DNA of 64,000 nt from Pseudomonadota bacterium (GTDB lineage Bacteria > Pseudomonadota > Gammaproteobacteria > Burkholderiales > Burkholderiaceae_C): the NCBI GenBank assembly GCA_020161065.1, contig JAIUPH010000019.1, positions 1-64,000 of the forward strand, written 5' to 3'. The notes beneath the pieces are model-generated. The model saw only the letters and a program-made list of their open reading frames with translations. It was not told the origin of the DNA and did not search any database. The position numbers and the translations under genes are program-made. Positions 18,370-27,298 of this stretch are shown one piece after another (the stretch's first letter is position 1; the number at the start of each line of letters is the position of its first letter).

Positions 18370-19809
18370 TCAAAGCGTGGCCACGTGGATCGCCGGGCGG
18401 CGCGCCGCCCAGGGCATGACCTGTTCGAGCTGGCCGCCCAGGTTGAACAGCGTGGCCTCGTCGCCCCAGCGGCCGACGAGCTGCATGCCCAGCGGCAGGC
18501 CCTCGGCGCTGGTCGCCAGCGGCAGGCTCATGGCCGGCTGCCCGGTCAGGTTGTACAGCGCGGTGAACGGCACGTGGCGGAACACCTCGTGCAGCCAGCC
18601 GGCGGCATCCAGGCCGCTGCGGTTGCAGTCCATCACGCCCAGCGCGATCGGCGGCGCCGCGGTCACCGGCGTCAGCAGCACGTCATAACGATCGAAGAAG
18701 GCGGCCACCGAGCGGCAGACGATGTTGGCCAGCACGTCGGCTTCTTCCAGATCGACGGCACGCAGGCTCAGGCCGTGCTGCACCGAGGCCCAGGTGCAGG
18801 CCTCCAGGTTCTCGGGCGACGGCTGGCGGCCCAGCATCGCCGCCAGCCCGAACACGGCGCCGGCCAGGAACGAGCTCCAGTAGGTCAGGTTGACGCGGTC
18901 GAACATCGCCTCGTCGTAGGCGGGCCTGGCCGCCTCGACGTGGTGGCCCAGCGCTTCGCACTGCCGCGCCACCGCCTCCACCGCGGCGCGGCACTGCGGG
19001 TCGACCACCGCGTGCGCGCCGCCGTCGGCATGGAAGGCGATGCGCAGCCGGCGCGGCGGCGCGCGGCGCACTTCCTCGGCATAAGGCCGCGCCGGCCGCG
19101 CGATGGCGAAGCGGTCGCCGCTGGCCGGGCCTTCCACCGCGTCCAGCAGCGCGGCGCAGTCGCGCAACGTGCGCGTCACCGCGTGCTCGATGCCCATGTC
19201 GTGCAGCGGCATGCCGCTCTCGGGGCCCACCGGCGTGCGGCCGCGCGTGGGTTTCAGGCCGACCAGCCCGCATTGCGCCGCCGGCACGCGGATCGAGCCG
19301 CCGCCGTCGTTGGCGTGCGCCAGCGGCACGATGCCGGCGGCCACCGCGGCCGCCGAGCCGCCGCTGGAGCCGCCGGCGCTGCGCGACGGGTCCCAGGGGT
19401 TGCGCGTGGCGCCGTACAGCAGCGGCTCGGTGGTGGCGTTGAAGCCCATCTCGGGCGTGTTGGTGCGGCCCAGCGTCACCAGCCCGGCGGCGCGAAAGCG
19501 CGCCATCAGCTCGGTGTCGTGCGGCGCGGTGAAGGCGCCGGCCGCCAGGCGGCTGCCCATGTCGCAGGGCACGCCTTGCGCGTGCAGCACGAGGTCCTTG
19601 ATCAGGAAGGGCACGCCGTGGAACGGCGCGCCGGCGTCGCCGGCCGGCGGCTGCGCCGCGACGCGGCCGATCACCGCGTTGATTCGCGGGTTCAGCGCGT
19701 CGATGGCCGCTTGCGCCAGCGTCGCCAGCTCGGCCGCCGACACCTCGCCGCGGCGCACCAGCGCCGCCAGGCCCAGGCCGTCGTGGGCGGCGTATTCGTC
19801 GAGTCTCAT
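18370..19809 (-). CDS. Amidase (amidase signature family), LIV-transporter operon
   Basis: Hydrolyses a carboxamide or related bond; substrate unknown. The 479-residue protein carries the Ser-cisSer-Lys triad: K71 in FLIKDL, S148 in AGGSSGGS, and S172 in DGGGSIRVPA. The ATG overlaps the livM-like stop by one base (TGATG), making it the last gene of the transporter operon. The tail NLTGQPAMSLPL and GLPLGMQLVG is typical of the family. A transported amide is a natural guess for the substrate. Confidence 0.9.
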   Translation of the reverse strand: MRLDEYAAHDGLGLAALVRRGEVSAAELATLAQAAIDALNPRINAVIGRVAAQPPAGDAGAPFHGVPFLIKDLVLHAQGVPCDMGSRLAAGAFTAPHDTELMARFRAAGLVTLGRTNTPEMGFNATTEPLLYGATRNPWDPSRSAGGSSGGSAAAVAAGIVPLAHANDGGGSIRVPAAQCGLVGLKPTRGRTPVGPESGMPLHDMGIEHAVTRTLRDCAALLDAVEGPASGDRFAIARPARPYAEEVRRAPPRRLRIAFHADGGAHAVVDPQCRAAVEAVARQCEALGHHVEAARPAYDEAMFDRVNLTYWSSFLAGAVFGLAAMLGRQPSPENLEACTWASVQHGLSLRAVDLEEADVLANIVCRSVAAFFDRYDVLLTPVTAAPPIALGVMDCNRSGLDAAGWLHEVFRHVPFTALYNLTGQPAMSLPLATSAEGLPLGMQLVGRWGDEATLFNLGGQLEQVMPWAARRPAIHVATL

Positions 19810-20756
19810 CACGATCGATCTCCTCTTGCGTTGCGGCGCTCCAGCACCCAGCCCCACAGGCCGCGCGGCGCGAAGCGCATCACGGCGATGGCCACCAGTC
19901 CCATCGCCACCAGGTACCAGCTGCCCGAGACGCCGGCCCAGGCGGCGAAGCCCTCGCGCAGCGCGAAGTACAGCACGGTGCCGATGATGGGCCCGGCCAG
20001 CGTGCCGATGCCGCCGATGACCACGATGAACATCATCGCGACCACCCAGTTGACGTCGAAAGCCGCTTCCGGGCTGACGAACATCGTGCCCATGAACTGC
20101 GTTGCGCCGGCCACCGCGCAGCCGAAGGCCGAGATCACGAAGGCCGCCAGCCGGTTGCGCCAGACGTCGACGCCGATGCTGGTGGCGGCCAGCTCGTTGT
20201 CGCGCACCGCCATCAGCCCCAGGCCCAGGCGCGAGCGCATCAGCCGCCGCACGCCGGCCACCGCGGCCAGCGCGACGGCGGCCGAGATCCAGAAGCTGTT
20301 GCGCGCGAAGTGCTCGACGTCGACGAGCCGGATCGACTTCAGCGGCACGCCGCTGGTGGCGCCGAGTTCGCGCGTCTTGGTCGCCAGCACGTAGACGATC
20401 TCGGCGAACACCCAGATGCCCACCGAGAAGTAGGCGTCGCGCAGCCGGAACAGCAGCGGCGCGATCAGGGCCGCCACCGCCGCGCCGGCAACACCGGCCA
20501 GCGGCACCAGCGCGAAGGGATGGAGGTCGAAGCGGTCGGACACGTAGAACAGAAAGTACGCGCCGATGCCGATGAAGGCCTGGTGGCCCAGCGACACCAG
20601 CCCGGTGTAGCCGGCCAGCAGGTTCCACATCTGCGCCATCGCCAGCATCAGCAGCACCTCGCTGGCCAGGCGCAGCCAGCCGGCATCCAGCAGCGCCGGC
20701 GCCGCCGCCGCCAGCGCGGCGCAGACGACGAGGGCGACGAGCGGCCAATGCCTCAT
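19809..20756 (-). CDS. livM: ABC transporter permease, LivM type
   Basis: Inner-membrane channel subunit of a branched-chain amino acid/amide type importer. The 315-residue protein has about nine hydrophobic segments and the LivM signatures GYTGLVSLGHQAFIGIGAY near the N-terminus and GGIGTLAGPIIG near the C-terminus. The ATG overlaps the livH-like stop (ATGA). Substrate is not defined by sequence; the symbol indicates family only. Confidence 0.92.
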   Translation of the reverse strand: MRHWPLVALVVCAALAAAAPALLDAGWLRLASEVLLMLAMAQMWNLLAGYTGLVSLGHQAFIGIGAYFLFYVSDRFDLHPFALVPLAGVAGAAVAALIAPLLFRLRDAYFSVGIWVFAEIVYVLATKTRELGATSGVPLKSIRLVDVEHFARNSFWISAAVALAAVAGVRRLMRSRLGLGLMAVRDNELAATSIGVDVWRNRLAAFVISAFGCAVAGATQFMGTMFVSPEAAFDVNWVVAMMFIVVIGGIGTLAGPIIGTVLYFALREGFAAWAGVSGSWYLVAMGLVAIAVMRFAPRGLWGWVLERRNARGDRS

Positions 20757-21619
20757 CGCCCGCGCCTGGCCAGCCCGGTGGGCCACACGATCAGCACGAC
20801 GAAGAACAGCAGGTGCGAGTACAGCGAGCCGGCGTTGGAATCGAACTTCTGCCCCAGCAACTGCGCCACGCCCAGCGCCATGCCGCCGGCGAAGGCGCCC
20901 CAGAACGAGCCCAACCCGCCGAGGATCACCACCTCGAAGGCGACCAGCAGCCGCTCGACGCCCGAGTACGGCGTGAACGAGGTGCGCAGCGCCAGCAGCA
21001 TGCCGGCCACCGCGGCGAAGGCCAGCGCCAGCCCCATCACGGTGTTGTAGACGTGGTTCGGCTGCACGCCCATCAGCCGCACGATGCGGAAGTTGTCGGA
21101 CGTGGCGCGCACGATGCGGCCCCACTCGGTGCGCGACAGCAGCCACTGCAGCGCGAAGAACATCGCCGCCGCCAGCGCCAGCACGGCCAGCGGGAACAGC
21201 GCGATGCGCAGGCCCCACAGGTCGAAGCCGGCGCGCGTGAAGGCGCCGCCGTCCAGCGCCTGCGGGTTGGTGCCGAACACCTCCACCATCAGGTTGCGCA
21301 GCACCACGGCCAGGCCGAAGGTCAGCATCAGCGGCGTCAGCGGGTCGCCGCTGCGCACCGCGCGGTTGACCAGCAAGGCCTGCAGCGCGTAGCCCACGCC
21401 GAACGCCGCCACCGCCACCGGCAGCACCCACCACAGCGGCGAGACGCCGGGCAGCAGCGCCGCCAGCGTGGTGCCGCCGTAGGCCGCCAGCACGATGAAC
21501 TCGCCATGCGCGAGGTTGACCACGCGCATGACGCCGAACACCAACGCCAGCCCGAGGCCGAACAAGCCGTACAGGCCGCCCAGCATCAGGCCGTTGACGA
21601 TGGTCTGCAGCCAGTCCAC
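20753..21619 (-). CDS. livH: ABC transporter permease, LivH type
   Basis: Partner permease of the LivM-type protein. The 288-residue membrane protein starts with GTG and shows VNGLMLGGLYGLFGLGLALV, VVNLAHGEFIVLAAY and the LivH loop GLGSFWGAFAGGMALG. Its GTG is 3 bp after the livF-like stop. Confidence 0.92.
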   Translation of the reverse strand: MDWLQTIVNGLMLGGLYGLFGLGLALVFGVMRVVNLAHGEFIVLAAYGGTTLAALLPGVSPLWWVLPVAVAAFGVGYALQALLVNRAVRSGDPLTPLMLTFGLAVVLRNLMVEVFGTNPQALDGGAFTRAGFDLWGLRIALFPLAVLALAAAMFFALQWLLSRTEWGRIVRATSDNFRIVRLMGVQPNHVYNTVMGLALAFAAVAGMLLALRTSFTPYSGVERLLVAFEVVILGGLGSFWGAFAGGMALGVAQLLGQKFDSNAGSLYSHLLFFVVLIVWPTGLARRGR

Positions 21620-21622
21620 GAG

Positions 21623-22330
21623 CTAATGTCCAAAGTAAGCGCGTGCGATCTGCGCATGGTCGAAGTCGTCGGCGCGGCCCTGCAGCGTGGCGCGGCCCTT
21701 CAGCAGGCAGCACACCGCGTCGGCCACGCCGCAGGCGCGCTGCACGTCCTGCTCGACCAGCACGATGGCCAGGCCCGAGCCTTCGGCGCGGATGCTGGCG
21801 AGCGCCGCGTAGATCTGCTCCACCACCAGCGGCGCCAGGCCCAGCGAGATCTCGTCGCACAGCAGCAGCCGCGGGTTGGACAGCAGCGCGCGCGCCACCG
21901 CCACCATCTGCTGCTGGCCGCCCGACAGCGCGGTGGCCGGCCGGCCGCGGAACTGTTCGAGGATGGGGAACAGCTGGTACACGCGCGCCAGCGTCCACGG
22001 CCCGCGGCGCCGCGTCAGCGTGCCCATCAGCAGGTTTTCCTCGACGCTGAGCGACGGGAACAGCATGCGCCCCTCGGGCACCAGCGCGATGCCTTCGCGC
22101 GCCAGCGCCTCGGCCGGGCGGCCCAGCGCGGCGCGCCCGTCGAAGCGCACGGCGCCGGCGGCGCGGCCTTCCAGCAGCCCGCACAGCGCCGCCAGCAGCG
22201 TGGACTTGCCGGCGCCGTTGGCGCCGATCAGCGCCAGCACGCCGCCTTCGTCGAGCGCCAGCGAGACGCCGTACAGCGCCTGCAGGTCGCCGTACCAGAC
22301 CTGCAGCGCATCGACCTCAAGCAGCGGCAT
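21623..22330 (-). CDS. livF: ABC transporter ATP-binding protein, LivF type
   Basis: One of two ATPases of the LIV-type importer. The 235-residue protein has Walker A GANGAGKST, the EGRMLFPSLSVEENL segment typical of LivF, signature LSGGQQQM and Walker B RLLLCDEISLGLAP. It overlaps the livG-like gene by 14 bp. Confidence 0.93.
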   Translation of the reverse strand: MPLLEVDALQVWYGDLQALYGVSLALDEGGVLALIGANGAGKSTLLAALCGLLEGRAAGAVRFDGRAALGRPAEALAREGIALVPEGRMLFPSLSVEENLLMGTLTRRRGPWTLARVYQLFPILEQFRGRPATALSGGQQQMVAVARALLSNPRLLLCDEISLGLAPLVVEQIYAALASIRAEGSGLAIVLVEQDVQRACGVADAVCCLLKGRATLQGRADDFDHAQIARAYFGH

Positions 22331-23057
22331 CGGCGTCTTCGGCGCTTTCCGCGGCCAAGCCCATGTAGATCTCGCGCACCTCGCGGCTGGCCATCGCCTC
22401 GGCGGGCGGCGCTTCCAGCAGCTTGCGGCCGAAGTGCAGCACCAGGATGCGGTCGGCCACCGCGTGCAGCGCCTGCGGGATGTGCTCGATCCACATCACC
22501 GCGTACTGCGCTTTCAGCTCGGCCACCAGCGCCGCCAGCAGCGCCACCTCGGGCTCGGTCAGGCCGCCGGCCACCTCGTCCAGCAGCAGCAGCTTGGGCG
22601 CGGTGGCGATGGCCTTGGCCAGCTCCAGCCGCTTGCGGTCGAGCAGCGGCAGCCGGCCCGCCGGCTCGGCAGCGCGGCCGGCGAGGCCGCAGCGCTCCAG
22701 CGCGGCTTGCGCCTGCGCCGCGGCGCGCGCACCGTCGAGGCCGGCGCCGAAGGTGGCCGCGGCCAGCACGTTCTGGAACACCGTCAGCTTGGGAAACGGC
22801 TGCGGGATCTGGAAGGCCCGCGCCACGCCCAGGCGCGCGCGCTGGTGGGCGCGCTTGCCGGCGAGGTCGACGCCGTCCAGCCGGACGTGGCCGGCATCCG
22901 CCGCGGCGACGCCGGTGATCAGGTTGAACAGCGAGCTCTTGCCCGCGCCGTTGGGCCCGACCACGCCCATGCACTGGCCGCGCTGCAGCGAGAACGTGAT
23001 GCCGTCGGCGACGACGATCTCGCCGTAGCGCTTGCACAGGCCCGACACCTCCAGCAT
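22317..23057 (-). CDS. livG: ABC transporter ATP-binding protein, LivG type
   Basis: Second ATPase of the importer, 246 residues. It has Walker A GPNGAGKSS, the LivG-type ARAFQIPQPFPKLTVFQNV, and Walker B KLLLLDEVAGGLTEPE. The usual signature LSxGxxR is altered to LPLLDRKRLELAKAI at the corresponding place: the second Gly of the signature motif is not visible, which is a departure worth noting even though helix and spacing are kept. It lies 33 bp downstream of the binding-protein gene. Confidence 0.9.
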   Translation of the reverse strand: MLEVSGLCKRYGEIVVADGITFSLQRGQCMGVVGPNGAGKSSLFNLITGVAAADAGHVRLDGVDLAGKRAHQRARLGVARAFQIPQPFPKLTVFQNVLAAATFGAGLDGARAAAQAQAALERCGLAGRAAEPAGRLPLLDRKRLELAKAIATAPKLLLLDEVAGGLTEPEVALLAALVAELKAQYAVMWIEHIPQALHAVADRILVLHFGRKLLEAPPAEAMASREVREIYMGLAAESAEDADAAA

Positions 23058-23090
23058 GGCCCGGGGCCTCTTTGCGGCGGCGGCCGGCCG

Positions 23091-24410
23091 TCAGCGCAGC
23101 GCCGACAGCAGCTTCAGGCTGGACTCCACCGGGATGTTGGGCGCCGTGGCGTTTTGCGTGATCAGCAGCTCGAACGGGAACTTGCTGCCGGCCTTGGCCT
23201 TGCGCCACTGGCCGCCCACCATCTGGGTGACGGCGATGCTCTTGATCGGGCTGTCCTTGAAGTTGATCGGGCCGACGACGGAATCGAGCTTCATCTTCGC
23301 GATCGCGTCGCGCACCGCCTTGCGGTCCTTGGGGTCGGCCGCGCCCTTCAGCGCCGCCAGCGCCGTTTCCCACAGCGCGTGGCCATAACCGATGGGTTGC
23401 GTCCACTGCTTGCCGGTGGACTTCTCCCAGTCGGCCGCCAGCTCGCGCGCCGTCTGCCCGGTGATCGACGACTTGTACGGGAACGCCGGCGTCCACCAGA
23501 TCTCGGTGGACATGCCGTCGCCGCCGTCGCCCAGCGACTGCAGCGCGCTGGGGAACAAAAAGGCCGCGGCCATGGTCACCACCTCGGGCTTCAGCCCGGC
23601 CTGCTGCGCCTGCTTCCAGAAGGTGGCGAAGTGGTTGGCGAAGGCGAAGCCGGAGACGATTTGCGCGTTGCCCGACTTGAAGGCCTGCACCTGGTTGGAG
23701 AAGTCGTCGGTGGAGATCTTGAAGAAGCCGGTGTTGATCTCCTTGTAGCCGAACTGCTTGGCGCCGGCGGGCAGGCCGGTCTTGGCGTCGGCGAAGGCCT
23801 GGCCGGGCGGGTTGTCGACGTAGAAGGTGCCCACGGTCTTGTTGGTCTTCACCGCGTTCCACATCGCGAAGAAGTTCTTCAGCACGTCGTCGGCGCCCCA
23901 GAAGAAGTGGAACGAGAACGGGAAGCCCTTTTCCGGCGTGGAGCCGCGGCCGAAGGTGAAGGCCTGCCACGGCATCATGGTCGACAGCATCGGGATGCCG
24001 TTGACGTCGCACAGCTGGCCGGCGGGGCCGGCGGCGTCGCCGTCCTGCACCAGCACGAGGTCGACCTTGTCGCGCAGCACCGCCTCGTTGGAGACCACCT
24101 GCGAGCGGTTGGGGTCGGACTGGTTGTCCTTGGCCACCACCTCGATGTTGTAGGTCTTGGCGCCGATCTTCACGCCGCCCTTGACGGCGGCCTTGAACTT
24201 GTCGAGCGTCCAGTTGTCGGCCTCGCCGAAGTTGGCGCGCACGCCCGACAGCGCGGTGATGTAGCCGATGCGGATGGTGTTGCCCGACTGCGCCAGCGCC
24301 GGCAGGCCCAGGCTCGCCGCACCGGCGGCGCCGGCCGCGCCGGCCGCCAGCACGGTGCGCCGGCGCAGCGCGCCGCCTGAAGCGGCGGGAGTGACGGTGG
24401 ATGCGGCCAT
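23091..24410 (-). CDS. LIV-type ABC transporter substrate-binding protein with Tat-like signal
   Basis: Periplasmic binding protein that delivers substrate to the LIV-type permeases. The ATG at 24410 has an AGGAG site 6 nt upstream and gives a 439-residue protein; a longer frame starting at 24461 would overlap the promoter and is rejected. The N-terminus has [20 protein letters not shown] and ends PALAQ, a twin-arginine-type signal peptide. The mature part begins TIRIGYITALSGV, typical of type I periplasmic binding proteins. The gene is the first of a six-gene operon controlled by the shared operator just upstream. Confidence 0.9.
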   Translation of the reverse strand: MAASTVTPAASGGALRRRTVLAAGAAGAAGAASLGLPALAQSGNTIRIGYITALSGVRANFGEADNWTLDKFKAAVKGGVKIGAKTYNIEVVAKDNQSDPNRSQVVSNEAVLRDKVDLVLVQDGDAAGPAGQLCDVNGIPMLSTMMPWQAFTFGRGSTPEKGFPFSFHFFWGADDVLKNFFAMWNAVKTNKTVGTFYVDNPPGQAFADAKTGLPAGAKQFGYKEINTGFFKISTDDFSNQVQAFKSGNAQIVSGFAFANHFATFWKQAQQAGLKPEVVTMAAAFLFPSALQSLGDGGDGMSTEIWWTPAFPYKSSITGQTARELAADWEKSTGKQWTQPIGYGHALWETALAALKGAADPKDRKAVRDAIAKMKLDSVVGPINFKDSPIKSIAVTQMVGGQWRKAKAGSKFPFELLITQNATAPNIPVESSLKLLSALR

Positions 24411-24446
24411 GGCGGGCTCCTTCGGTGGGGATGGCGGATCGCGACG

Positions 24447-24484
24447 ATCGTAGGAAGACATTGTTTCGTTGTCAACAGAATCAA
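24447..24484 (-). promoter_or_regulatory. Promoter with MarR-type operator upstream of the LIV transporter operon
   Basis: On the minus strand, -35 TTGACA (24470-24475), a 17-bp spacer and -10 TACGAT (24447-24452). The 17-mer TTGTTTCGTTGTCAACA (plus strand, from 24461) overlaps the -35 and spacer; extended to 24484 it forms an inverted repeat of TTGTTTCGTTG against TTGATTCTGTTG. The same 17-mer occurs at 31908 and 40406. Confidence 0.8.
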
Positions 24485-24488
24485 CGAA

Positions 24489-25964
24489 TCAGGCCAGCGG
24501 CGGCGGCGGCAGCCGGCCGAAGGCCTGGTCGCACAGCGCCGCGAAGCGCAGCGCCGTGCGGTCGTGCAGGTAGGGGCCGACGATCTGCACGCCGGCCGGC
24601 AGGCCGCCGACCCGTTCGTTCAGCGGCCGCGCGGTGCTGGGCAGGTGCGCCACGGTGACGAGGCCCGGCCACATCAGGTTGTCGAGGTAGGGCCGCGCGG
24701 CGCCGTCGACGGGCAGCGTGCGCGCGAGCTGCGGCACCGGGCCGTGGCCGTCGTCGGTCTGGTGCGCGAAGGCCTGCGTCATCGCCACCGGGCACAGCAG
24801 CACGTCGCACGACTCGAAGAAGGCAGCCCATTGCCGGCGCAGCGCCGCCTGCCGCGCGGCCTGCAGCACCCACTGGCGCAGCGGCTGCGCGGTGGCGCGC
24901 GCCAGCCGCGCGGCCGCGCTGTCCGGCGGCGCGCCGGCGGCCGCGGCCCGGTAGGCGGCAAGCTCGGCTTCCGGCGCGCCCGATCCGATCACGCCGAACA
25001 GCAAGTCGAGGTAGGTGTCGTGCGAGGCCGCCGGGTCCACCGGCCCCTGGCCGAGGCGCTGCACGGCCACGCCTTCGGCGGCCAGCGCTTGCGCGAAGCG
25101 CTCGATGGCCGCGGCGTAGGCGCTGTCCACCGGGTAGGCGTCGAGCCACAGCGCGACGCGGAAGTCGCGCAAGCGCTCGTGGCGCGGCGGCGGCAACTGC
25201 AGCGCCCAGGCCGGCGCCTCGTCGTCGGCGGCGCCGGCCAGCAGCGGCAGCGCCAGTTCCAGGTCGGCGGCCGCGCGCGCCAGCGGGCCGATTACCGCCA
25301 GCGGCGCCGGCGGCGCCACCACGCCCGGCGGCGGCGGGATGTGGCCGCGGCCCGACACCAGCCCCCAGCTCGGCTTGTGCCCGTAGACGCCGCAGAAGTG
25401 GCTGGGCAGGCGGATCGAGCCGCCGATGTCGCTGCCCAGCTCCAGCGCGCTGAAGCCGGCGGCCAGCGCCGCCGCCGAGCCGCCCGACGAACCGCCCGGC
25501 GTGCGTGCCGCGTCCCACGGGTTGCGCGTGATGCCGTAGATGGGGTTGTAGCTCTGGTGGTCCGACACGCCCAGCGGGCAGTTGGTCTTGCCGTAGATCA
25601 CCGCGCCGGCGGCGCGCAGCCGCGCCACCGCATCGGCGTCGCGCGTGGGGCGGTGCTGCGCCAGCTCGGGGATGCCGCAGGTCGCGGGCATGCCGACGAC
25701 CTCGAAAGAATCCTTGATCGTCATCGTCACGCCGGCCAGCGGCGGCAGCGCAGCGCCGGCGGCGCGGCGCGCGTCGATGTCGCGCGCCGCGCGGCGGGCA
25801 CCGCCGACATCGGTCGCCACCACGGCGTTGATGGCGCCGTCCAGCGCCGCGCGGCGCGCGAGGTGGTGGTCGAGCAACTCTTCGGCGCTGATGCGGCGCG
25901 CGGCCAGTTCGGCCAGCGTTTCGCCAACGGTCCATTGGTGGGGCTCGTGCGGCGCGGTCGCCAT
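24489..25964 (-). CDS. Amidase (amidase signature family), last gene of the sulfatase operon
   Basis: The 491-residue protein has the catalytic triad K84 (TMTIKDSF), S159/S160 in PGGSSGGS and S183 in DIGGSIRLP. An AGGAG site lies 8 nt before ATG 25964. It differs from the other amidase (18370-19809) throughout, so the two are not a recent duplication; their substrates may differ. It ends 5 bp before the next operator, so transcription from upstream could run straight into the LIV transporter operon. Confidence 0.9.
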   Translation of the reverse strand: MATAPHEPHQWTVGETLAELAARRISAEELLDHHLARRAALDGAINAVVATDVGGARRAARDIDARRAAGAALPPLAGVTMTIKDSFEVVGMPATCGIPELAQHRPTRDADAVARLRAAGAVIYGKTNCPLGVSDHQSYNPIYGITRNPWDAARTPGGSSGGSAAALAAGFSALELGSDIGGSIRLPSHFCGVYGHKPSWGLVSGRGHIPPPPGVVAPPAPLAVIGPLARAAADLELALPLLAGAADDEAPAWALQLPPPRHERLRDFRVALWLDAYPVDSAYAAAIERFAQALAAEGVAVQRLGQGPVDPAASHDTYLDLLFGVIGSGAPEAELAAYRAAAAGAPPDSAAARLARATAQPLRQWVLQAARQAALRRQWAAFFESCDVLLCPVAMTQAFAHQTDDGHGPVPQLARTLPVDGAARPYLDNLMWPGLVTVAHLPSTARPLNERVGGLPAGVQIVGPYLHDRTALRFAALCDQAFGRLPPPPLA

Positions 25965-25975
25965 CGTGCGGCTCC

Positions 25976-27298
25976 TCAATGCGTGGGGCGCGGCATGTCG
26001 TCCTCGCCCCAGATCAGGTAGACGTCGGCATCGTCGGGAATGCCGGGCATCGTGCGCGCCCAGGCGTTCCATTGCTCGCGCAGCGCGGCCAGCCGCGCGG
26101 GCTGGCGCCTGGCCTGGTTGGCGCGCTCGCGCTGGTCGGCCGAAAGGTCGAACAGGTACTCGTGGCCGTCGATGCGCAAATACTTCCACGGGTGGTCCAG
26201 GCAGGCCGCCTGCAGGCGGTGCTTCATGCGCCAGTACAGCCGCCGCGGCGGCGCCGCCCAGGCCGCGTCGTCGAACAGCGGCAACAGGCTCAAGCCATCC
26301 AGCGGATGGTCGGGGTGCGGCGCCACGCCGGCGGCCTGCAGCAGCGTGGCGGCGCCGTCCATCGTGATGGTCGGCAGCGCGCTGCTGCGCCCGGCCGCGA
26401 TGCGCCGCGGCCAGCGCATCACCAGCGGCACGCGGATGCCGCCTTCCGTGAGGTCCATCTTGCCGCCGACGTAGGGCCAGTTGTTCGAGAAGCGCTCGCC
26501 GCCGTTGTCGCTGGTGAAGACGACCAGCGTGTCGGCGCGGCGCGGCGCCGGAATGGCCGCCAGGATGCGCGCGATGCCTTCGTCCATCTGCCGGATCATG
26601 CGGCGGTAGACCTCGATCGAGCCGCCGTCCAGGTGGCCGATGTCCGCGCCGATGCGCTGCGATTCGCGCCGGCCGCCTTCGCGGTCTTCCCAGGGCCAGT
26701 GCGGCGCCGTGTAGTGCACGCTGAGGAAGTAGGGCTGCGCGCCGCGGTCGCGCGCGACGAACGCGGCGGCGCGCTCGCTGACCAGGTCGGTCAGGTAGCC
26801 CTCGGCGGCGCTCGGCGCGGCGCCGTCCCACAGGTCGCGCTGGCCGCCGAAGTTGAGGTAGGAGAAGTAGTCCACCGCGCCGCCCATCGGCCCGAAGAAC
26901 TCCTGGTAGCCGCTCTTCAGCGGGCCGAAGGCCGGCGCGTAGCCGAGGTGCCACTTGCCGGCCAGCGCGGTGGCGTAGCCGGCGTCGCGCAGCAGCGAAG
27001 GCAGCGTGGGGTGCTCGGGCGGCAGGCCCAGCGTATCGCTGCGCCGGCCCAGCGGTTCTTCCGCCGCGCCGCGCAGCCGGTACTGCCAGCGCCCGGTGAT
27101 CAGCGCGAAGCGCGTCGGCGAGCACACCGGCGAGTTGGCATAGGCCGTCGTGAAGCGCAGCCCTTCGGCGGCCAGGCGGTCGATGGCCGGCGAGACCGCA
27201 GGGTCGCCGCCGTAACATCCCAAATCAGCGGACCCGAGGTCGTCGGCGACGATGTAGATGATGTCGGGCCGGTTCTGCGTGTTGGTCGTCATCGTCAT
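25976..27298 (-). CDS. Type I sulfatase (arylsulfatase-like)
   Basis: Hydrolyses a sulfate ester. The 440-residue protein shows PDIIYIVADDLG with the metal-binding Asp pair (D19, D20), the formylglycine motif CSPTR (C59, to be oxidised by a maturase) and downstream GKWHLG. No signal peptide is visible, so it is probably cytoplasmic. The ATG overlaps the preceding permease stop (ATGA). Its position in an operon with a nitrate/taurine-type importer and amidases suggests an imported sulfated or amide-bearing compound. No sulfatase-maturase gene is in the window. Confidence 0.92.
   Translation of the reverse strand: MTMTTNTQNRPDIIYIVADDLGSADLGCYGGDPAVSPAIDRLAAEGLRFTTAYANSPVCSPTRFALITGRWQYRLRGAAEEPLGRRSDTLGLPPEHPTLPSLLRDAGYATALAGKWHLGYAPAFGPLKSGYQEFFGPMGGAVDYFSYLNFGGQRDLWDGAAPSAAEGYLTDLVSERAAAFVARDRGAQPYFLSVHYTAPHWPWEDREGGRRESQRIGADIGHLDGGSIEVYRRMIRQMDEGIARILAAIPAPRRADTLVVFTSDNGGERFSNNWPYVGGKMDLTEGGIRVPLVMRWPRRIAAGRSSALPTITMDGAATLLQAAGVAPHPDHPLDGLSLLPLFDDAAWAAPPRRLYWRMKHRLQAACLDHPWKYLRIDGHEYLFDLSADQRERANQARRQPARLAALREQWNAWARTMPGIPDDADVYLIWGEDDMPRPTH

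Noticed and set aside
24411..24461. Upstream start at 24461 for the LIV-type binding protein
   Set aside because: It would place the start codon inside the promoter; ATG 24410 has a good AGGAG site and gives a normal signal peptide.
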